DNA of 64,000 nucleotides from Alkalihalobacterium alkalinitrilicum (GTDB taxonomy: Bacteria; Bacillota; Bacilli; Bacillales; Bacillaceae_F). Below the pieces are notes generated by a model. That model was given only the letters and a program-made list of their open reading frames with translations, was not told where the DNA came from and did no database searches. Within the stretch, counting starts at the first letter, position 1. The number at the start of each line of letters is the position of its first letter. A program made the translations under genes and the position numbers. The stretch is from contig NZ_KV917368.1 of the NCBI RefSeq assembly GCF_002019605.1, positions 93,809 to 157,808 on the forward strand, read 5' to 3'. This document shows, piece after piece, positions 44,585 to 53,666 of this stretch.

Positions 44585-45415
44585 TCATCGTTTTTTAATT
44601 ACTTCTTGTTCCTTAAGGTAGATTTGCAAATTCATAAAAATACTAATAAATAAACAAATCCATATGCTTAACTCGATGAACGTAAAGCCGAGTTCTATAC
44701 TAATCGACCATAAATTATTAATGATATAAGGTGAGAAAAGTATAAGTGTTCCTGCGACTAGGCAGGCTTTCACAAATTTCTGCACTAATTGCTCTTTAAT
44801 ACCGAGCCAAAAGCCGATTTCTTCAAGAAACAGTAATATAATTCGTCCACCATCTAAGCCAGGTATAGGGAGGAGATTAATCATTGCATAAAGTAAACTT
44901 AGAAGTGCTAAACCTAAAACAACACTATCCATGAGTTGAGCGAGTGACTGGTACAACTCGAGTTGTCCAACTAGATCACGTTCAGGGGAATAGATGGTAG
45001 TTACTTTAATTGTTGGTATTAGAAGTAAAAGGTGATAAATTCCTTTTAACGCTTGAGCCACACCTTTAAAGAAAACCTCAGTTTGTAAGTAACTAAAATA
45101 ACCATAACAAAGCAAATAAATGAGTAGATTTGCTGAAGCTCCAGCTAAAAAAAATCCTAGTTTAATAAGAAAGTTGGAACGTTGAAATTGTTCTCGATGT
45201 ACTTTTACTTTTCCGCTGATTGGAAATAGATGAAAAGACCAATAGCAATTGTTAATGGTCCTTCGATACAATATTGGCCCACGCCCTACATTAAATTCTA
45301 AAACTCTTAATCGAGTGAACCAGGCAAAACAATAGTGCCCCCACTTATGAATGAATAGGATAAAATAAATCGCTAAAATAAATTTTAGGAGTAGGAAGAT
45401 TTCGTAAAATGTCAT
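44585..45415 (-). CDS. M50-like site-2 protease homologue with altered HExxH
   Basis: This 276-residue polytopic protein of the SpoIVFB/S2P-like M50 family has about six hydrophobic segments. The second metal motif NLLPIPGLDGGRI (about residue 180) is intact. The HExxH motif near residue 23 reads FIHKWGHY, so the catalytic Glu is Lys (codon AAG at 45344-45346 on the minus strand, one base from GAG). Zinc could still bind through both His and the Asp, but proteolysis should be lost. It could be an inactive pseudoprotease or a recent mutation. SD GAGGGGG precedes ATG 45415. ypiB lies upstream. Confidence 0.8.
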   Translation of the reverse strand: MTFYEIFLLLKFILAIYFILFIHKWGHYCFAWFTRLRVLEFNVGRGPILYRRTINNCYWSFHLFPISGKVKVHREQFQRSNFLIKLGFFLAGASANLLIYLLCYGYFSYLQTEVFFKGVAQALKGIYHLLLLIPTIKVTTIYSPERDLVGQLELYQSLAQLMDSVVLGLALLSLLYAMINLLPIPGLDGGRIILLFLEEIGFWLGIKEQLVQKFVKACLVAGTLILFSPYIINNLWSISIELGFTFIELSIWICLFISIFMNLQIYLKEQEVIKKR

Positions 45416-45430
45416 GTTCTAGTCCCCCTC

Positions 45431-45481
45431 ATTTCACCTAGCAGTGTTACTAATCTTCCATAGTATAGGTATAGGTGAAAT
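45431..45481. other. inverted repeat upstream of the M50 gene
   Basis: ATTTCACCTA (45431-45440) and TAGGTGAAAT (45472-45481) form a perfect 10-base stem with a 31-base loop, ending 16 bases before the M50 start on the minus strand. It could be an operator or leader structure, or a terminator for ypiB. Confidence 0.4.
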
Positions 45482-45547
45482 CTTACCGTCCATAAACTGG
45501 TGATAATTATATTCCATCATATGAAAGAAAGGAGGAACTAGAACGAT

Positions 45548-46090
45548 TTATTCATCGTTCTGTAATTGCTGAACGAGCTGTTTAAAGAGCTCTTCATTTT
45601 TTTCATCAAGAGCTTTATCAATTTGACGTAATAACATTTCTTTTTGATTTTGAACTAATGATTGCTCGATTATCTGATCAGCTTTTTTTGCTACTTTTTC
45701 ATAATATTCATAGCGCCTAATATTGTCGATTGCTTTATTCTCAATAAGTTGTAAGTAACGATGATTGTTTAGCTTTCCATAAAAATGGATTAGAAGATAT
45801 ACTGGTTCAGTCGGATTATTCATAATTTCACTATAGGCGACAGCTACTTCTTCATACACTCTACCAGATTGATAGTATTTAAAACCGATTTCATCAGAAT
45901 TTATGCTAGAAATAACGACCGTTCGTCGTGTGGGCCTTAATTCATCTGTAAAATGAACATTCTCTAATAAGTGGAAGTTCTTAATTAATACTTCAAGCAA
46001 TCTTCTTGCATCAGCTTTTTTTAACCGATGGTTTTCTAAAAACCATAGTAAGAAAGCCTTTTTTTCGTTTGTAGAAACCCATTTGCTCAT
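45548..46090 (-). CDS. ypiB: YpiB family protein (UPF0302, IDEAL domain)
   Basis: This 180-residue protein matches B. subtilis YpiB in length. The UPF0302 domain spans about residues 1-120 (STNEKKAFLLWFLENHRLKK; PVYLLIHFYGKLNNHRY), and the C-terminal IDEAL-type helix (LLRQIDKALDEKNEELF) is typical of adaptor proteins. YpiB and its paralogue YpiF have been linked to stability of the Qcr complex, but here no qcr genes are adjacent. SD AAGGGG precedes ATG 46090. Confidence 0.88.
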   Translation of the reverse strand: MSKWVSTNEKKAFLLWFLENHRLKKADARRLLEVLIKNFHLLENVHFTDELRPTRRTVVISSINSDEIGFKYYQSGRVYEEVAVAYSEIMNNPTEPVYLLIHFYGKLNNHRYLQLIENKAIDNIRRYEYYEKVAKKADQIIEQSLVQNQKEMLLRQIDKALDEKNEELFKQLVQQLQNDE

Positions 46091-46305
46091 TGAAAAAACC
46101 CCTTGAAAAAAACTATTATCATTTAATTTTACTCAGAAATAAGGGATTAAGACTACTTGAATGTCAGATTATATAACAATGTAAATTTGAGAAAAATAGT
46201 TGACAAGCATAATATCCATTAGTGTCAATCCTCATGTCATTAGATCCCCAGACCTTTATTATACTATGTTGCTAGGTGCCATTAATTATTTAAACAGTGT
46301 GACAT

Positions 46306-46334
46306 TTTTCAATTTACCTTTATAATACTATAAT
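46306..46334 (+). promoter_or_regulatory. candidate sigma-A promoter for the aas-like gene
   Basis: A perfect TATAAT at 46329-46334 has a weak -35 (TTTTCA, 46306-46311) 17 bases upstream. It ends 47 bases before the start codon. The rest of the 46091-46381 gap shows nothing more. Confidence 0.4.
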
Positions 46335-46381
46335 GGATGTAATTACTCATCTTGTGGTAGACGAGACAGGAGGCAGTTCCA

Positions 46382-48451
46382 TTGTTAGGATTATTTAAAA
46401 AGAAAAAAGAAAAGAAAATAGAAAAACCGAAAACGAATCGAGTCATTTATATGTCAAATCATATTTCTAAAAATGATTTAGTATACTTACATCGTGAACT
46501 TCCATTGAATGTCCATTTTCTTGTTTTTAATAAAGAAGAGTACGAACATAATGAAAAGAATATGGTAGGACGAAAAATAACATTATTTGAAGAGATAACT
46601 CCCGATGTAATGAAAAAAATGATCGCAATTATTGAAGCAGAAGAACCAGTACTTCTTTTTCCTGAATTAAGAATTTCACGTTTCGGAAACATCATGAAAA
46701 TCTACGAGGAAATAGCATTCATCGCTAATCGCACCGATGCTACTATTTATCCTGTTATCATTCAAACGAATGACGGGAAAAGAGGAATGATTAGTTTTAC
46801 GTCTTTAAATCCATTTTCCGAAAAGGATGCATCTATACATATTGGAGAGCCGTTTCAAATCAGTATTGAAAAGACTCCAGGAGTAAATGATAAAGAACTA
46901 GCTACATCGATAATCTATCAGAAAATGACGGATCTTTACGCAAAGTCGATGTACAAATATAATGTCAACTTATTTAATGAACTTTTAGAAGCATCGAAAA
47001 TGTTTGATCCCAATAAAATTATGATCAAAGATCCGACAAATGCGTTAACGTATAAAAAATTTTTACTCGGGGTTCAAGTGTTAAGCTCGAAGTTAGAAAC
47101 GCTTCTTGAAGAGGAAAGAGTAGGAGTTTTCTTACCTTCTTCTATTGGGCAAGCGGTTTGTTTGTTTTCCTTATTTAAAATTGGTATATCACCTGCTGTT
47201 TTAAATTTTACGATGGGGCATTCTACATTAATTGACTGTTGTGAAACAGCAAGTGTGAAGACAGTTTTAACATCGAAAGTATTTATTGAAAAAGCAGAAC
47301 TTGATGAACTAATTAAAGTTTTTGAACAAAATGGACTTTCCGTTATTTATCTTGAAGATGTAAAAGAAAGTTTGAATTCTAAAGATAAAATTGTAGGGTT
47401 GAAAAACCATGCAAGTTCTCAACGTTCTACCCATGCAAAAAATGAAGTGATATTGTTCACCTCAGGAAGTGAAAATAAGCCAAAAGGTGTTATTTTAACA
47501 CACGATAATATATACGCAAATATTCATCAAGCTTTATCAGTTATCGATTTACATACGGGTGATCGACTGTTAAATCCGTTACCGATGTTTCATAGTTTTG
47601 GATTGACAATCGGAACATTTTTACCACTCTTAACGGGTATTCCTGTTGTCATCCATCCATCACCGATACAATATAAATTGATACCGGAAATTATTTATAA
47701 TGAAGACATTACGATTTTGTTAAGTACACCAACATTTTTAAATGGATATGGCAAAAATGCTCATCCGTTTGATTTCCATACGGTTCGCTATGCTATTGCT
47801 GGTGCAGAAAGTGTGAAAGAGGAAATTAAAGAGTTGTTTCAACATAAGTTCGGTATTCGTATTTTGGAAGGATACGGCGCAACAGAAGCCTCGCCTCTTT
47901 TGTCAGTCAATACGCCGATGCATTCTAAAGAACAATCTGTAGGAAAGTTGATTCCAGGGGTTCAATACAAAGTGGAAAAGGTTGAAGGCATTGAAAAAGG
48001 TGGAAGTTTGTTAGTAAAAGGCCCGAACTTAATGAAAGGTTATTTAATTCACGGAAAAGGGTTCATTCCACTTAATGATTGGTATGATACTGGAGATGTA
48101 GTAGAAATAGATGAATACGGATACGTTACAATCAAGTCTCGCTTAAAACGGTTTGCAAAAATCGGTGGAGAAATGGTGTCTTTAAATCTAGTCGAAGACA
48201 TCGTCGCTCAATGTTTTGATGATATAGGATTTGCGGCTGTAAGTATCGCCGATAAACGCAAAGGTGAGAAAATTGTTTTATTTACGACTAAGGAAGAGTT
48301 TAGCCTCCGTGAATTAAAGCGTTTTGTAAAAACACAGAAACATTCGGCATTACTCATTCCAGCTGAAGTGATGCAGATTGATGAAATTCCGCTATTAGGA
48401 AGCGGAAAAACGGACTATGTAACACTTGAGCAATTAGCAAAAAGTGAGTGA
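46382..48451 (+). CDS. Aas-like fusion: acyltransferase-related N-terminus plus acyl-CoA/ACP synthetase
   Basis: This 689-residue protein has an N-terminal PlsC-like region (about residues 20-185), with HISKND preserving the HxxxxD pair (H27, D32) and FPELRIS in place of FPEGTRS. It is followed by a full AMP-binding domain (about 200-680) with LFTSGSENKPKGV, GYGATEASPL and YDTGD. Aas enzymes re-acylate lysophospholipids using a fatty acid activated by the C-terminal part. The N-terminal region is shorter and divergent, so its transferase activity is uncertain. The TTG start at 46382 has AGGAGG in front. The mutT gene overlaps its end by 4 bases. Confidence 0.78.
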   Translation: MLGLFKKKKEKKIEKPKTNRVIYMSNHISKNDLVYLHRELPLNVHFLVFNKEEYEHNEKNMVGRKITLFEEITPDVMKKMIAIIEAEEPVLLFPELRISRFGNIMKIYEEIAFIANRTDATIYPVIIQTNDGKRGMISFTSLNPFSEKDASIHIGEPFQISIEKTPGVNDKELATSIIYQKMTDLYAKSMYKYNVNLFNELLEASKMFDPNKIMIKDPTNALTYKKFLLGVQVLSSKLETLLEEERVGVFLPSSIGQAVCLFSLFKIGISPAVLNFTMGHSTLIDCCETASVKTVLTSKVFIEKAELDELIKVFEQNGLSVIYLEDVKESLNSKDKIVGLKNHASSQRSTHAKNEVILFTSGSENKPKGVILTHDNIYANIHQALSVIDLHTGDRLLNPLPMFHSFGLTIGTFLPLLTGIPVVIHPSPIQYKLIPEIIYNEDITILLSTPTFLNGYGKNAHPFDFHTVRYAIAGAESVKEEIKELFQHKFGIRILEGYGATEASPLLSVNTPMHSKEQSVGKLIPGVQYKVEKVEGIEKGGSLLVKGPNLMKGYLIHGKGFIPLNDWYDTGDVVEIDEYGYVTIKSRLKRFAKIGGEMVSLNLVEDIVAQCFDDIGFAAVSIADKRKGEKIVLFTTKEEFSLRELKRFVKTQKHSALLIPAEVMQIDEIPLLGSGKTDYVTLEQLAKSE

Positions 48452-48873
48452 TCGAAGTGGAGACGATTGAAGTTGTTGGAGCAGTCATCATAAATGAACA
48501 AAAACAAATTCTTTGTGCATTGCGATCCGAGACAATGTCGATGCCAAACCATTGGGAGTTTCCTGGAGGAAAACTAGAAGAAGGCGAAAATAAGGAAGAA
48601 GCATTAATTCGGGAAATTGACGAAGAACTTGGCTGTAAAATTCAAGTAAAGGAAAAGGTTATAGACACTCATCATCAAACCGTATCTGTCATCGTGCATT
48701 TGCATACGTATGTAGCAAAGGTTATTGAAGGAAAACCAAAAGCTAGAGAACACGCTCAGTTGAAGTGGGTTAAAGTGAATGAACTTTCTCAATTACATTG
48801 GGCACCAGCAGATCTTCCAACCGTAGCATGGTTACAGCGTAAGTTCGGGAATTACAGTGGTCAAGGGAGTTAA
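48448..48873 (+). CDS. mutT: MutT/Nudix hydrolase
   Basis: This 141-residue Nudix protein has a complete Nudix box, GGKLEEGENKEEALIREIDE followed by ELG, fitting the GX5EX7REUXEEXGU pattern. Its length and the early FPGGKLEEGE fit 8-oxo-dGTP diphosphatases or CTP pyrophosphohydrolases. GTG 48448 overlaps the stop of the preceding gene by 4 bases (GTGA), so translation is coupled. A second GTG (48457) is an alternative. Confidence 0.85.
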   Translation: MIEVETIEVVGAVIINEQKQILCALRSETMSMPNHWEFPGGKLEEGENKEEALIREIDEELGCKIQVKEKVIDTHHQTVSVIVHLHTYVAKVIEGKPKAREHAQLKWVKVNELSQLHWAPADLPTVAWLQRKFGNYSGQGS

Positions 48874-48896
48874 TGCTTTAAATAAACTAATGATCA

Positions 48897-48926
48897 AAAC
48901 GGCAACTCCGATTGAGCTGCCGTTTT
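48897..48926. terminator. bidirectional terminator
   Basis: AAAACGGCA pairs with TGCCGTTTT, with an inner CTC/GAG pairing. It is followed by the converging GNAT gene. Confidence 0.88.
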
Positions 48927-48933
48927 AATCGTA

Positions 48934-49434
48934 CTATAAAAAGGATTTTTCCATCGCCATAATATCAATAAATTTCCCATCTAATTTTCCTTGATTTTTA
49001 AAAATACCTACTTCATGGTAGCCATTTTTACGGTAAAGAGTTTGCGCCATACGGTTATGAGGAAATGTAAAAAGTACGATCTTATAAAACTGATTAGCTA
49101 TTGCCATTTGTTCTATAGAAGCTAAAAGCTGGCTACCAACACCTTTTCCTCGATAATCCCGCTGGATGTAAATTGATAAATCAGCAACACCGTTATAGGC
49201 AGTTCGTTTCGAATACTGGTTTAGCGATGCCCACCCGACAATGTTCCCTTCCATTTCAGCAACGATAATAATATAGCGACCTTGATGTTCATCAAACCAA
49301 TTTTTCATATATATAATATCTTTTACGTCCGTTTCTAATGTAGCAATTCGGTCTTCGATTCCTTGATTATAAATTGTACGAATACTTTCTAAGTCTTTTT
49401 CAAGAGCTGCTCGAGTGGTTATTTGCCCCTTCAT
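48934..49434 (-). CDS. GNAT acetyltransferase (phosphinothricin acetyltransferase-like)
   Basis: This 166-residue GNAT protein of the YwnH/phosphinothricin acetyltransferase group contains TLETDVKD, VGWASLNQYSKRTAYNGVAD, the loop RDYRGKGVGSQLL and the C-terminal YRKNGYHEVG. It likely N-acetylates amino-acid analogues such as methionine sulfoximine. ATG 49434 is chosen for AAAGGAAG. In-frame codons back to 49485 lack an SD. Confidence 0.85.
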   Translation of the reverse strand: MKGQITTRAALEKDLESIRTIYNQGIEDRIATLETDVKDIIYMKNWFDEHQGRYIIIVAEMEGNIVGWASLNQYSKRTAYNGVADLSIYIQRDYRGKGVGSQLLASIEQMAIANQFYKIVLFTFPHNRMAQTLYRKNGYHEVGIFKNQGKLDGKFIDIMAMEKSFL

Positions 49435-49588
49435 ATTGTGCTTCCTTTCAAATTTTGTTAAAAGATTGTTATTTAACCTTATCAAAATTCAATTTGTAAG
49501 GTGATAGTGAATAAAATAAATGTACAATTTTTTTAAGATATCATCAATCCTTAAAAGGACAAATAATAGTAAAGAGAGAAGGTAGATT

Positions 49589-49785
49589 ATGAGAACAGCA
49601 CTAGAGAAGATGATTATACGGAACGCTTGAAACTTCACGTCGAAAAAGTTGTAAAGGGGGAGCCTATACACATTCCTCATTTAAACTATATTTTGGATTT
49701 CATCACTTCGAACGAAGCAGCCGAGTTTTTATTTGGGATCGAATTTAAAAGTGTAAAAGATTATTTACCAATATTAGTGCAATAG
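49589..49785 (+). pseudogene. small gene with apparent frameshift
   Basis: An SD (AGAGAGAAGG) and ATG 49589 open a frame that stops at 49628-49630. The adjacent frame reads STREDDYTERLKLHVEKVVK into IPHLNYILDFITSNEAAEFL and ends YLPILVQ at 49785. An indel near 49600 would join them into a protein of about 65 residues. Alternatively a 52-residue ORF from TTG 49627 is translated. The family is unrecognised. Confidence 0.4.
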
Positions 49786-49833
49786 ATCTAATGAGTCAAA
49801 TATCACTTTACGGTAGAGACGGGGGAAATGTTC

Positions 49834-51507
49834 ATGAAAAAAATATGGTGGAAAGAAGCAGTTGCTTATCAAATATATCCACGAAGTTTTATAGATTCGA
49901 ATGGTGATGGAATTGGAGATCTCCAAGGGATTATTTCAAAACTCGATTATTTACAAGATCTAGGAATTGATGTAATTTGGATTTGCCCAATTTATTGCTC
50001 CCCAAATGATGATAATGGCTACGACATAAGCAATTATAAAGGGATAATGGAAGATTTCGGGACGATGAAAGATTTCGATCAGTTATTAGAGGAAGTACAT
50101 AATAGAAGGATGAAACTGATTTTAGACCTTGTCATTAATCATACTTCTGACGAACATCCGTGGTTTATCGAGTCACGATCTTCAATAGAAAATCGCTATC
50201 GAGACTATTATATTTGGCACCCAGGGAAAAATGGGCAGGAACCGAACAATTGGGAATCAATCTTTGGTGGGTCGGTGTGGGAATTCGATGAGAAAACCAA
50301 TGAATATTATATGCACGTATTTTCACGAAAACAGCCAGACTTAAATTGGGAAAATCCAAACGTTCGTCAAGATTTATACAAGATGATCAATTGGTGGTTA
50401 GATAAAGGGATTGACGGCTTTCGTGTTGATGCCATTTCTCATATTAAAAAGATAGATGGTTTTCCCGATTTACCAAATCCACAGAAAAAGAAGTATGTCC
50501 CGTCATTTGAAGGTCATATGAATCGTGAGGGAATTCATCAATTTTTAGAAGAGTTAAAGCATGAAACATTTGCGAAATACGATATCATGACCGTTGGTGA
50601 AGCGAACGGAGTAAAAGTTGAACAAGCGGAAAGGTGGGTAGGAGAGGCAAAAGGTGCCTTTAATATGATCTTTCAATTTGAGCATTTGGATCTTTGGGGA
50701 AAAAGTACAGGAGGAACGTTAGAACTTGCTACGCTTAAAAAAACGTTATCTAAGTGGCAAAATGGACTTCATAAAAAAGGATGGAATGCGTTATTTTTAG
50801 AAAACCATGATCAACCACGTTCGGTTTCTACTTGGGGCGACAGTGAAGATTATTGGGAGCAATCGGCGAAATGTTTGGCTACGTTCTATTTTTTGATGCA
50901 AGGAACGCCATTTATTTATCAAGGACAAGAAATCGGGATGACCAATGTGAAGTTTCCATCCCTAGCCGATTATAACGATGTAGCGATAAAAAATTTGTAT
51001 GAAGAAAAAATCAACGAAGGTCTATCACATGAGGAAGTTATGGAGATCATTTGGCAAAATGGACGCGACAATGCTAGAACACCGATGCAATGGAATAATA
51101 AAGAAAATGCTGGTTTTACTATAGGTAGGCCTTGGTTAAAAGTCAATCCGAATTACACAAAGATCAATGTTGAAGATGCTATAAAAAATCCTAATTCCAT
51201 TTTTCACTATTACAAGAGGCTCATTCAATTAAGAAAACAACCTGTTCTCATTTATGGAAAGTATGACCTCATTTTAGAAGAACATGACCAAATTTATGCC
51301 TACACGCGAACACTAAAGTCAGAAAAAGTATTAATAATTACAAATCTTTTTCCTGATGAAGTTAACTTTAAGTGGCCACCTCAACTAGGCTTCAAGAAAA
51401 GTAAAACTATTACGCTACTTTTAAGCAATTATAAAGTTCATGTAAAAGAAATTATGAAACATATAATATTAAAACCATACGAAGCACGAGTATACAAAAT
51501 TACGTAA
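49834..51507 (+). CDS. malL: GH13 alpha-glucosidase (oligo-1,6-glucosidase type)
   Basis: This 557-residue enzyme has the GH13 barrel. The catalytic residues are D199 (GFRVDAISH), E256 (VGEANG) and D326 (ENHDQPR), close to those of known Bacillus oligo-1,6-glucosidases. An SNGDGIGDLQGI start and the C-terminal beta domain are present. It releases glucose from isomaltose or short alpha-glucans inside the cell. ATG 49834 is chosen over ATG 49828 because GGGGG is better spaced. There is no signal peptide and no adjacent sugar transporter. Confidence 0.92.
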   Translation: MKKIWWKEAVAYQIYPRSFIDSNGDGIGDLQGIISKLDYLQDLGIDVIWICPIYCSPNDDNGYDISNYKGIMEDFGTMKDFDQLLEEVHNRRMKLILDLVINHTSDEHPWFIESRSSIENRYRDYYIWHPGKNGQEPNNWESIFGGSVWEFDEKTNEYYMHVFSRKQPDLNWENPNVRQDLYKMINWWLDKGIDGFRVDAISHIKKIDGFPDLPNPQKKKYVPSFEGHMNREGIHQFLEELKHETFAKYDIMTVGEANGVKVEQAERWVGEAKGAFNMIFQFEHLDLWGKSTGGTLELATLKKTLSKWQNGLHKKGWNALFLENHDQPRSVSTWGDSEDYWEQSAKCLATFYFLMQGTPFIYQGQEIGMTNVKFPSLADYNDVAIKNLYEEKINEGLSHEEVMEIIWQNGRDNARTPMQWNNKENAGFTIGRPWLKVNPNYTKINVEDAIKNPNSIFHYYKRLIQLRKQPVLIYGKYDLILEEHDQIYAYTRTLKSEKVLIITNLFPDEVNFKWPPQLGFKKSKTITLLLSNYKVHVKEIMKHIILKPYEARVYKIT

Positions 51508-51514
51508 AACAGTA

Positions 51515-51553
51515 GAAAGCACCTTTAATATTTATTGTGTTAAAGGTGCTTTC
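51515..51553. terminator. bidirectional terminator after malL
   Basis: A perfect 14-base stem (GAAAGCACCTTTAA, 51515-51528, with its complement, 51540-51553). The tauE stop codon lies in the loop. Confidence 0.88.
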
Positions 51554-52392
51554 CATTTGTACAGGAGAAAAGCAACAAAAAGTAAGAAGTAAATGAATAA
51601 TAACAGGATGGCGAACTCAGGGGCAAAGAATATTCGAAGAACCATGCTAAAGGCTAAGGATATGTAAAGAAAGCTTAAAAGTTTCTTCATTTCATCATTT
51701 TTTAAGAGTTCAGTAAGTTTTGCTCCTAATGGACTGCCGAAGAAGGTGCCAGCGATTAGCACGAGACCGACGATATATTCAATGGGGGTTGTTAATGAGT
51801 ACTTAACAAATCCGACAAGAACAATAAGGACAACCGAAGCTAGGCTTGTACCGACTGCAATACGGACAGGAAAACGTAAGATCCCAATTAACAAAGGAAC
51901 GATAATAAATCCTCCACTCACGCCTAACATAACTGAAAACGTCCCTGCTATAAGTCCAATTCCAATAAAGTATATGTATTTTGGAAAGATTGGTTTTCTT
52001 TTCTCAGACTGAGTTTCTTTTTCAGGACGTTTAATCCATAAAAAGGAAGCAAATATAAGCAATAAAAAAATAAAAATTAGGGGAATAACGATTTCATCTA
52101 ACCGTTGACTTTCTAGAAATAGGACAAATGGCTGAGTGAATTGAAAGGCAAAAACTCCTGCTATAGAGATCATAATTGCTTCTTTCCAACGAATATTTTT
52201 CAATCGCAAATGAGCAATAGTGCCAAACATCGAAGTAGCGAGTGACAACATTAAACTCGTCCCGATCGCAACTGTCGGTGGAGTTCCTAAAATAAGCAAT
52301 AATGGGGCTAGGATTACACCACCACCGATTCCAAACAATCCTGAAAAGGTCCCAATAATAAGACCAATAACAGCAAATAAGATCAGCTCCAT
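51532..52392 (-). CDS. TauE/SafE family membrane exporter
   Basis: This 286-residue protein with about eight hydrophobic segments shows two repeats of the TauE/SafE family: GTFSGLFGIGGGVILAPLL (near residue 15) and GTFSVMLGVSGGFIIVPLL (near 160). A charged loop (about 118-145) separates the halves. Members export sulfite, sulfoacetate or related anions. The substrate is unknown. The start is ATG 52392. Confidence 0.9.
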   Translation of the reverse strand: MELILFAVIGLIIGTFSGLFGIGGGVILAPLLLILGTPPTVAIGTSLMLSLATSMFGTIAHLRLKNIRWKEAIMISIAGVFAFQFTQPFVLFLESQRLDEIVIPLIFIFLLLIFASFLWIKRPEKETQSEKRKPIFPKYIYFIGIGLIAGTFSVMLGVSGGFIIVPLLIGILRFPVRIAVGTSLASVVLIVLVGFVKYSLTTPIEYIVGLVLIAGTFFGSPLGAKLTELLKNDEMKKLLSFLYISLAFSMVLRIFFAPEFAILLLFIYFLLFVAFLLYKWKAPLTQ

Positions 52393-52568
52393 ATGTAAAA
52401 ACCCCTCACTTTCAGTTTAACGTAAAAAATGCACAGTGTTTAATCCTGCATTGTAGACATCGAATTTTGTCTCCATTTTAGTTGTTACAGTACGGGAGAA
52501 AACCTAACATAAAAGTACTATTAGATTATTTTATGCTACTTTAGTAATAAAAGATAGAGGTGAGAAAC

Positions 52569-53251
52569 ATGGAGAGAACGGTAATATCAGTAAAGAAAGC
52601 CAATCTAATTCTTCTTATCAATGTATTCATTTTACCTGTATACTATTTTTTATTGCAAGAGCTAGGGCAAGAAGGGTTGATCATTTTTCTTTTTGGTATT
52701 CAACTTTGTATCACATGTATGGTGATATGGTTTAACCGAGTACCGATGAAAGAGGACTTCAATGAGGAAGAAGAGGAAATTCGGCAAGTTATTAGAAATT
52801 CAAAAGTGGTTTCTGACCAATTAGCTGCTTCAGTAGAGGAGGTTAACGAAGCGATTTAGACAATAACAAGTTGGTTGAAAATGGCTCAAAACAAGGTTTT
52901 ATTCTTGAAATGAATAGTAAAGAGACGGTAGAACAAATAGAAAAAGCATTTTCTTTTATTCAGCAATTGTCTAGTACAGCGACGGAAATTCATTATTTTT
53001 CTGTAAAGATGAGCTAAGAAGGTGAAGAAACGATTTCACAAATGGTAGAGATCTCTCATCAATTAGCAACATCCAATGAGCAAAAAGTAATGCAAAGTAG
53101 CGTCAATACCGGATGAAAAAACAACTGTTTATTTCAAAGCCATATATCGGCTATTACGAAAAAACCTTGTTTGACAGTTTCCATAGCTATTTTAAATGAG
53201 GAAGGGCAACCCATTGGGATTGTCGGAATCGATGTGAAAATTGAAATTTAG
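52569..53251 (+). pseudogene. decayed methyl-accepting chemotaxis protein
   Basis: SD GAGGTGAG and ATG 52569 start an intact N-terminus with two membrane segments (about residues 10-55) and SDQLAASVEEVNEAI, then a stop at 52857-52859. Neighbouring frames continue with receptor-like helices (KETVEQIEKAFSFIQQLSS, ATEIHYF), a further stop at 53016-53018, and a C-terminal Cache/PDC-type end (KQLFISKPYI; SIAILNEEGQPIGIVGIDVK). At least two stops and two frame changes separate the parts, and most of the signalling hairpin is missing. The original was probably a membrane receptor with a C-terminal PDC domain. Confidence 0.75.
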
Positions 53252-53281
53252 TGATCATCATTTATGCTATAAGTATTAGTC

Positions 53282-53389
53282 TTATATATATTTTGCCATA
53301 CTCATAAATAGAAAGAAAGCTACGGATAAAGACATTCCTAAAATTAAGACCCTCTCTTGTCGGTCTAGACCTTTCCATTTTAATTTCAT
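53282..53389 (-). CDS. small membrane protein of 35 residues
   Basis: GGAGG lies 8 bases before ATG 53389. The product begins MKLKWKGLDRQERVLILGMS, with one membrane helix (about residues 13-31) and a short end (MAKYI). The positive N-terminus predicts an N-in orientation. I do not recognise the family. It lies in the shadow of a decayed gene, so its original context is unclear. Confidence 0.55.
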   Translation of the reverse strand: MKLKWKGLDRQERVLILGMSLSVAFFLFMSMAKYI

Positions 53390-53623
53390 TAGAACTACCT
53401 CCAAAATGGTTTGTTCTAGCCTATGAGGAAATCTAGCATATTATTCCTGCCTACAAGAAATCAAGTGAATTTACTAGTATTTAAGGTGAAGCTTATATTG
53501 CAATGGAAAATAAAGTGAATGAATGTCAAGAAAGAAGGTGTTTGCATAGCTGTTTCCTTAATGAAGCTAATTCAAGAGGAGTTGATGAAATTCGAGATTA
53601 TCAATTCAAAATGGGGGATTAGC
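53390..53623. other. gap between the small membrane gene and phosphoesterase terminator
   Basis: A plus-strand frame from about 53500 (MENKVNECQERRCLHSC...) and another from 53519 (MNVKKEGVCIAVSLM...) have no SD at proper spacing and overlap each other. I take them as chance or relics. Confidence 0.3.
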
Positions 53624-53653
53624 AAAAAAGATAAGTGGCTAACCACTTATCTT
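53624..53653 (-). terminator. terminator for the phosphoesterase gene
   Basis: AAGATAAGTGG (53628-53638) pairs with CCACTTATCTT (53643-53653). On the minus strand it ends in a T run (complement of 53624-53629). Confidence 0.85.
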
Positions 53654-53666
53654 ATCAGTTATATTT

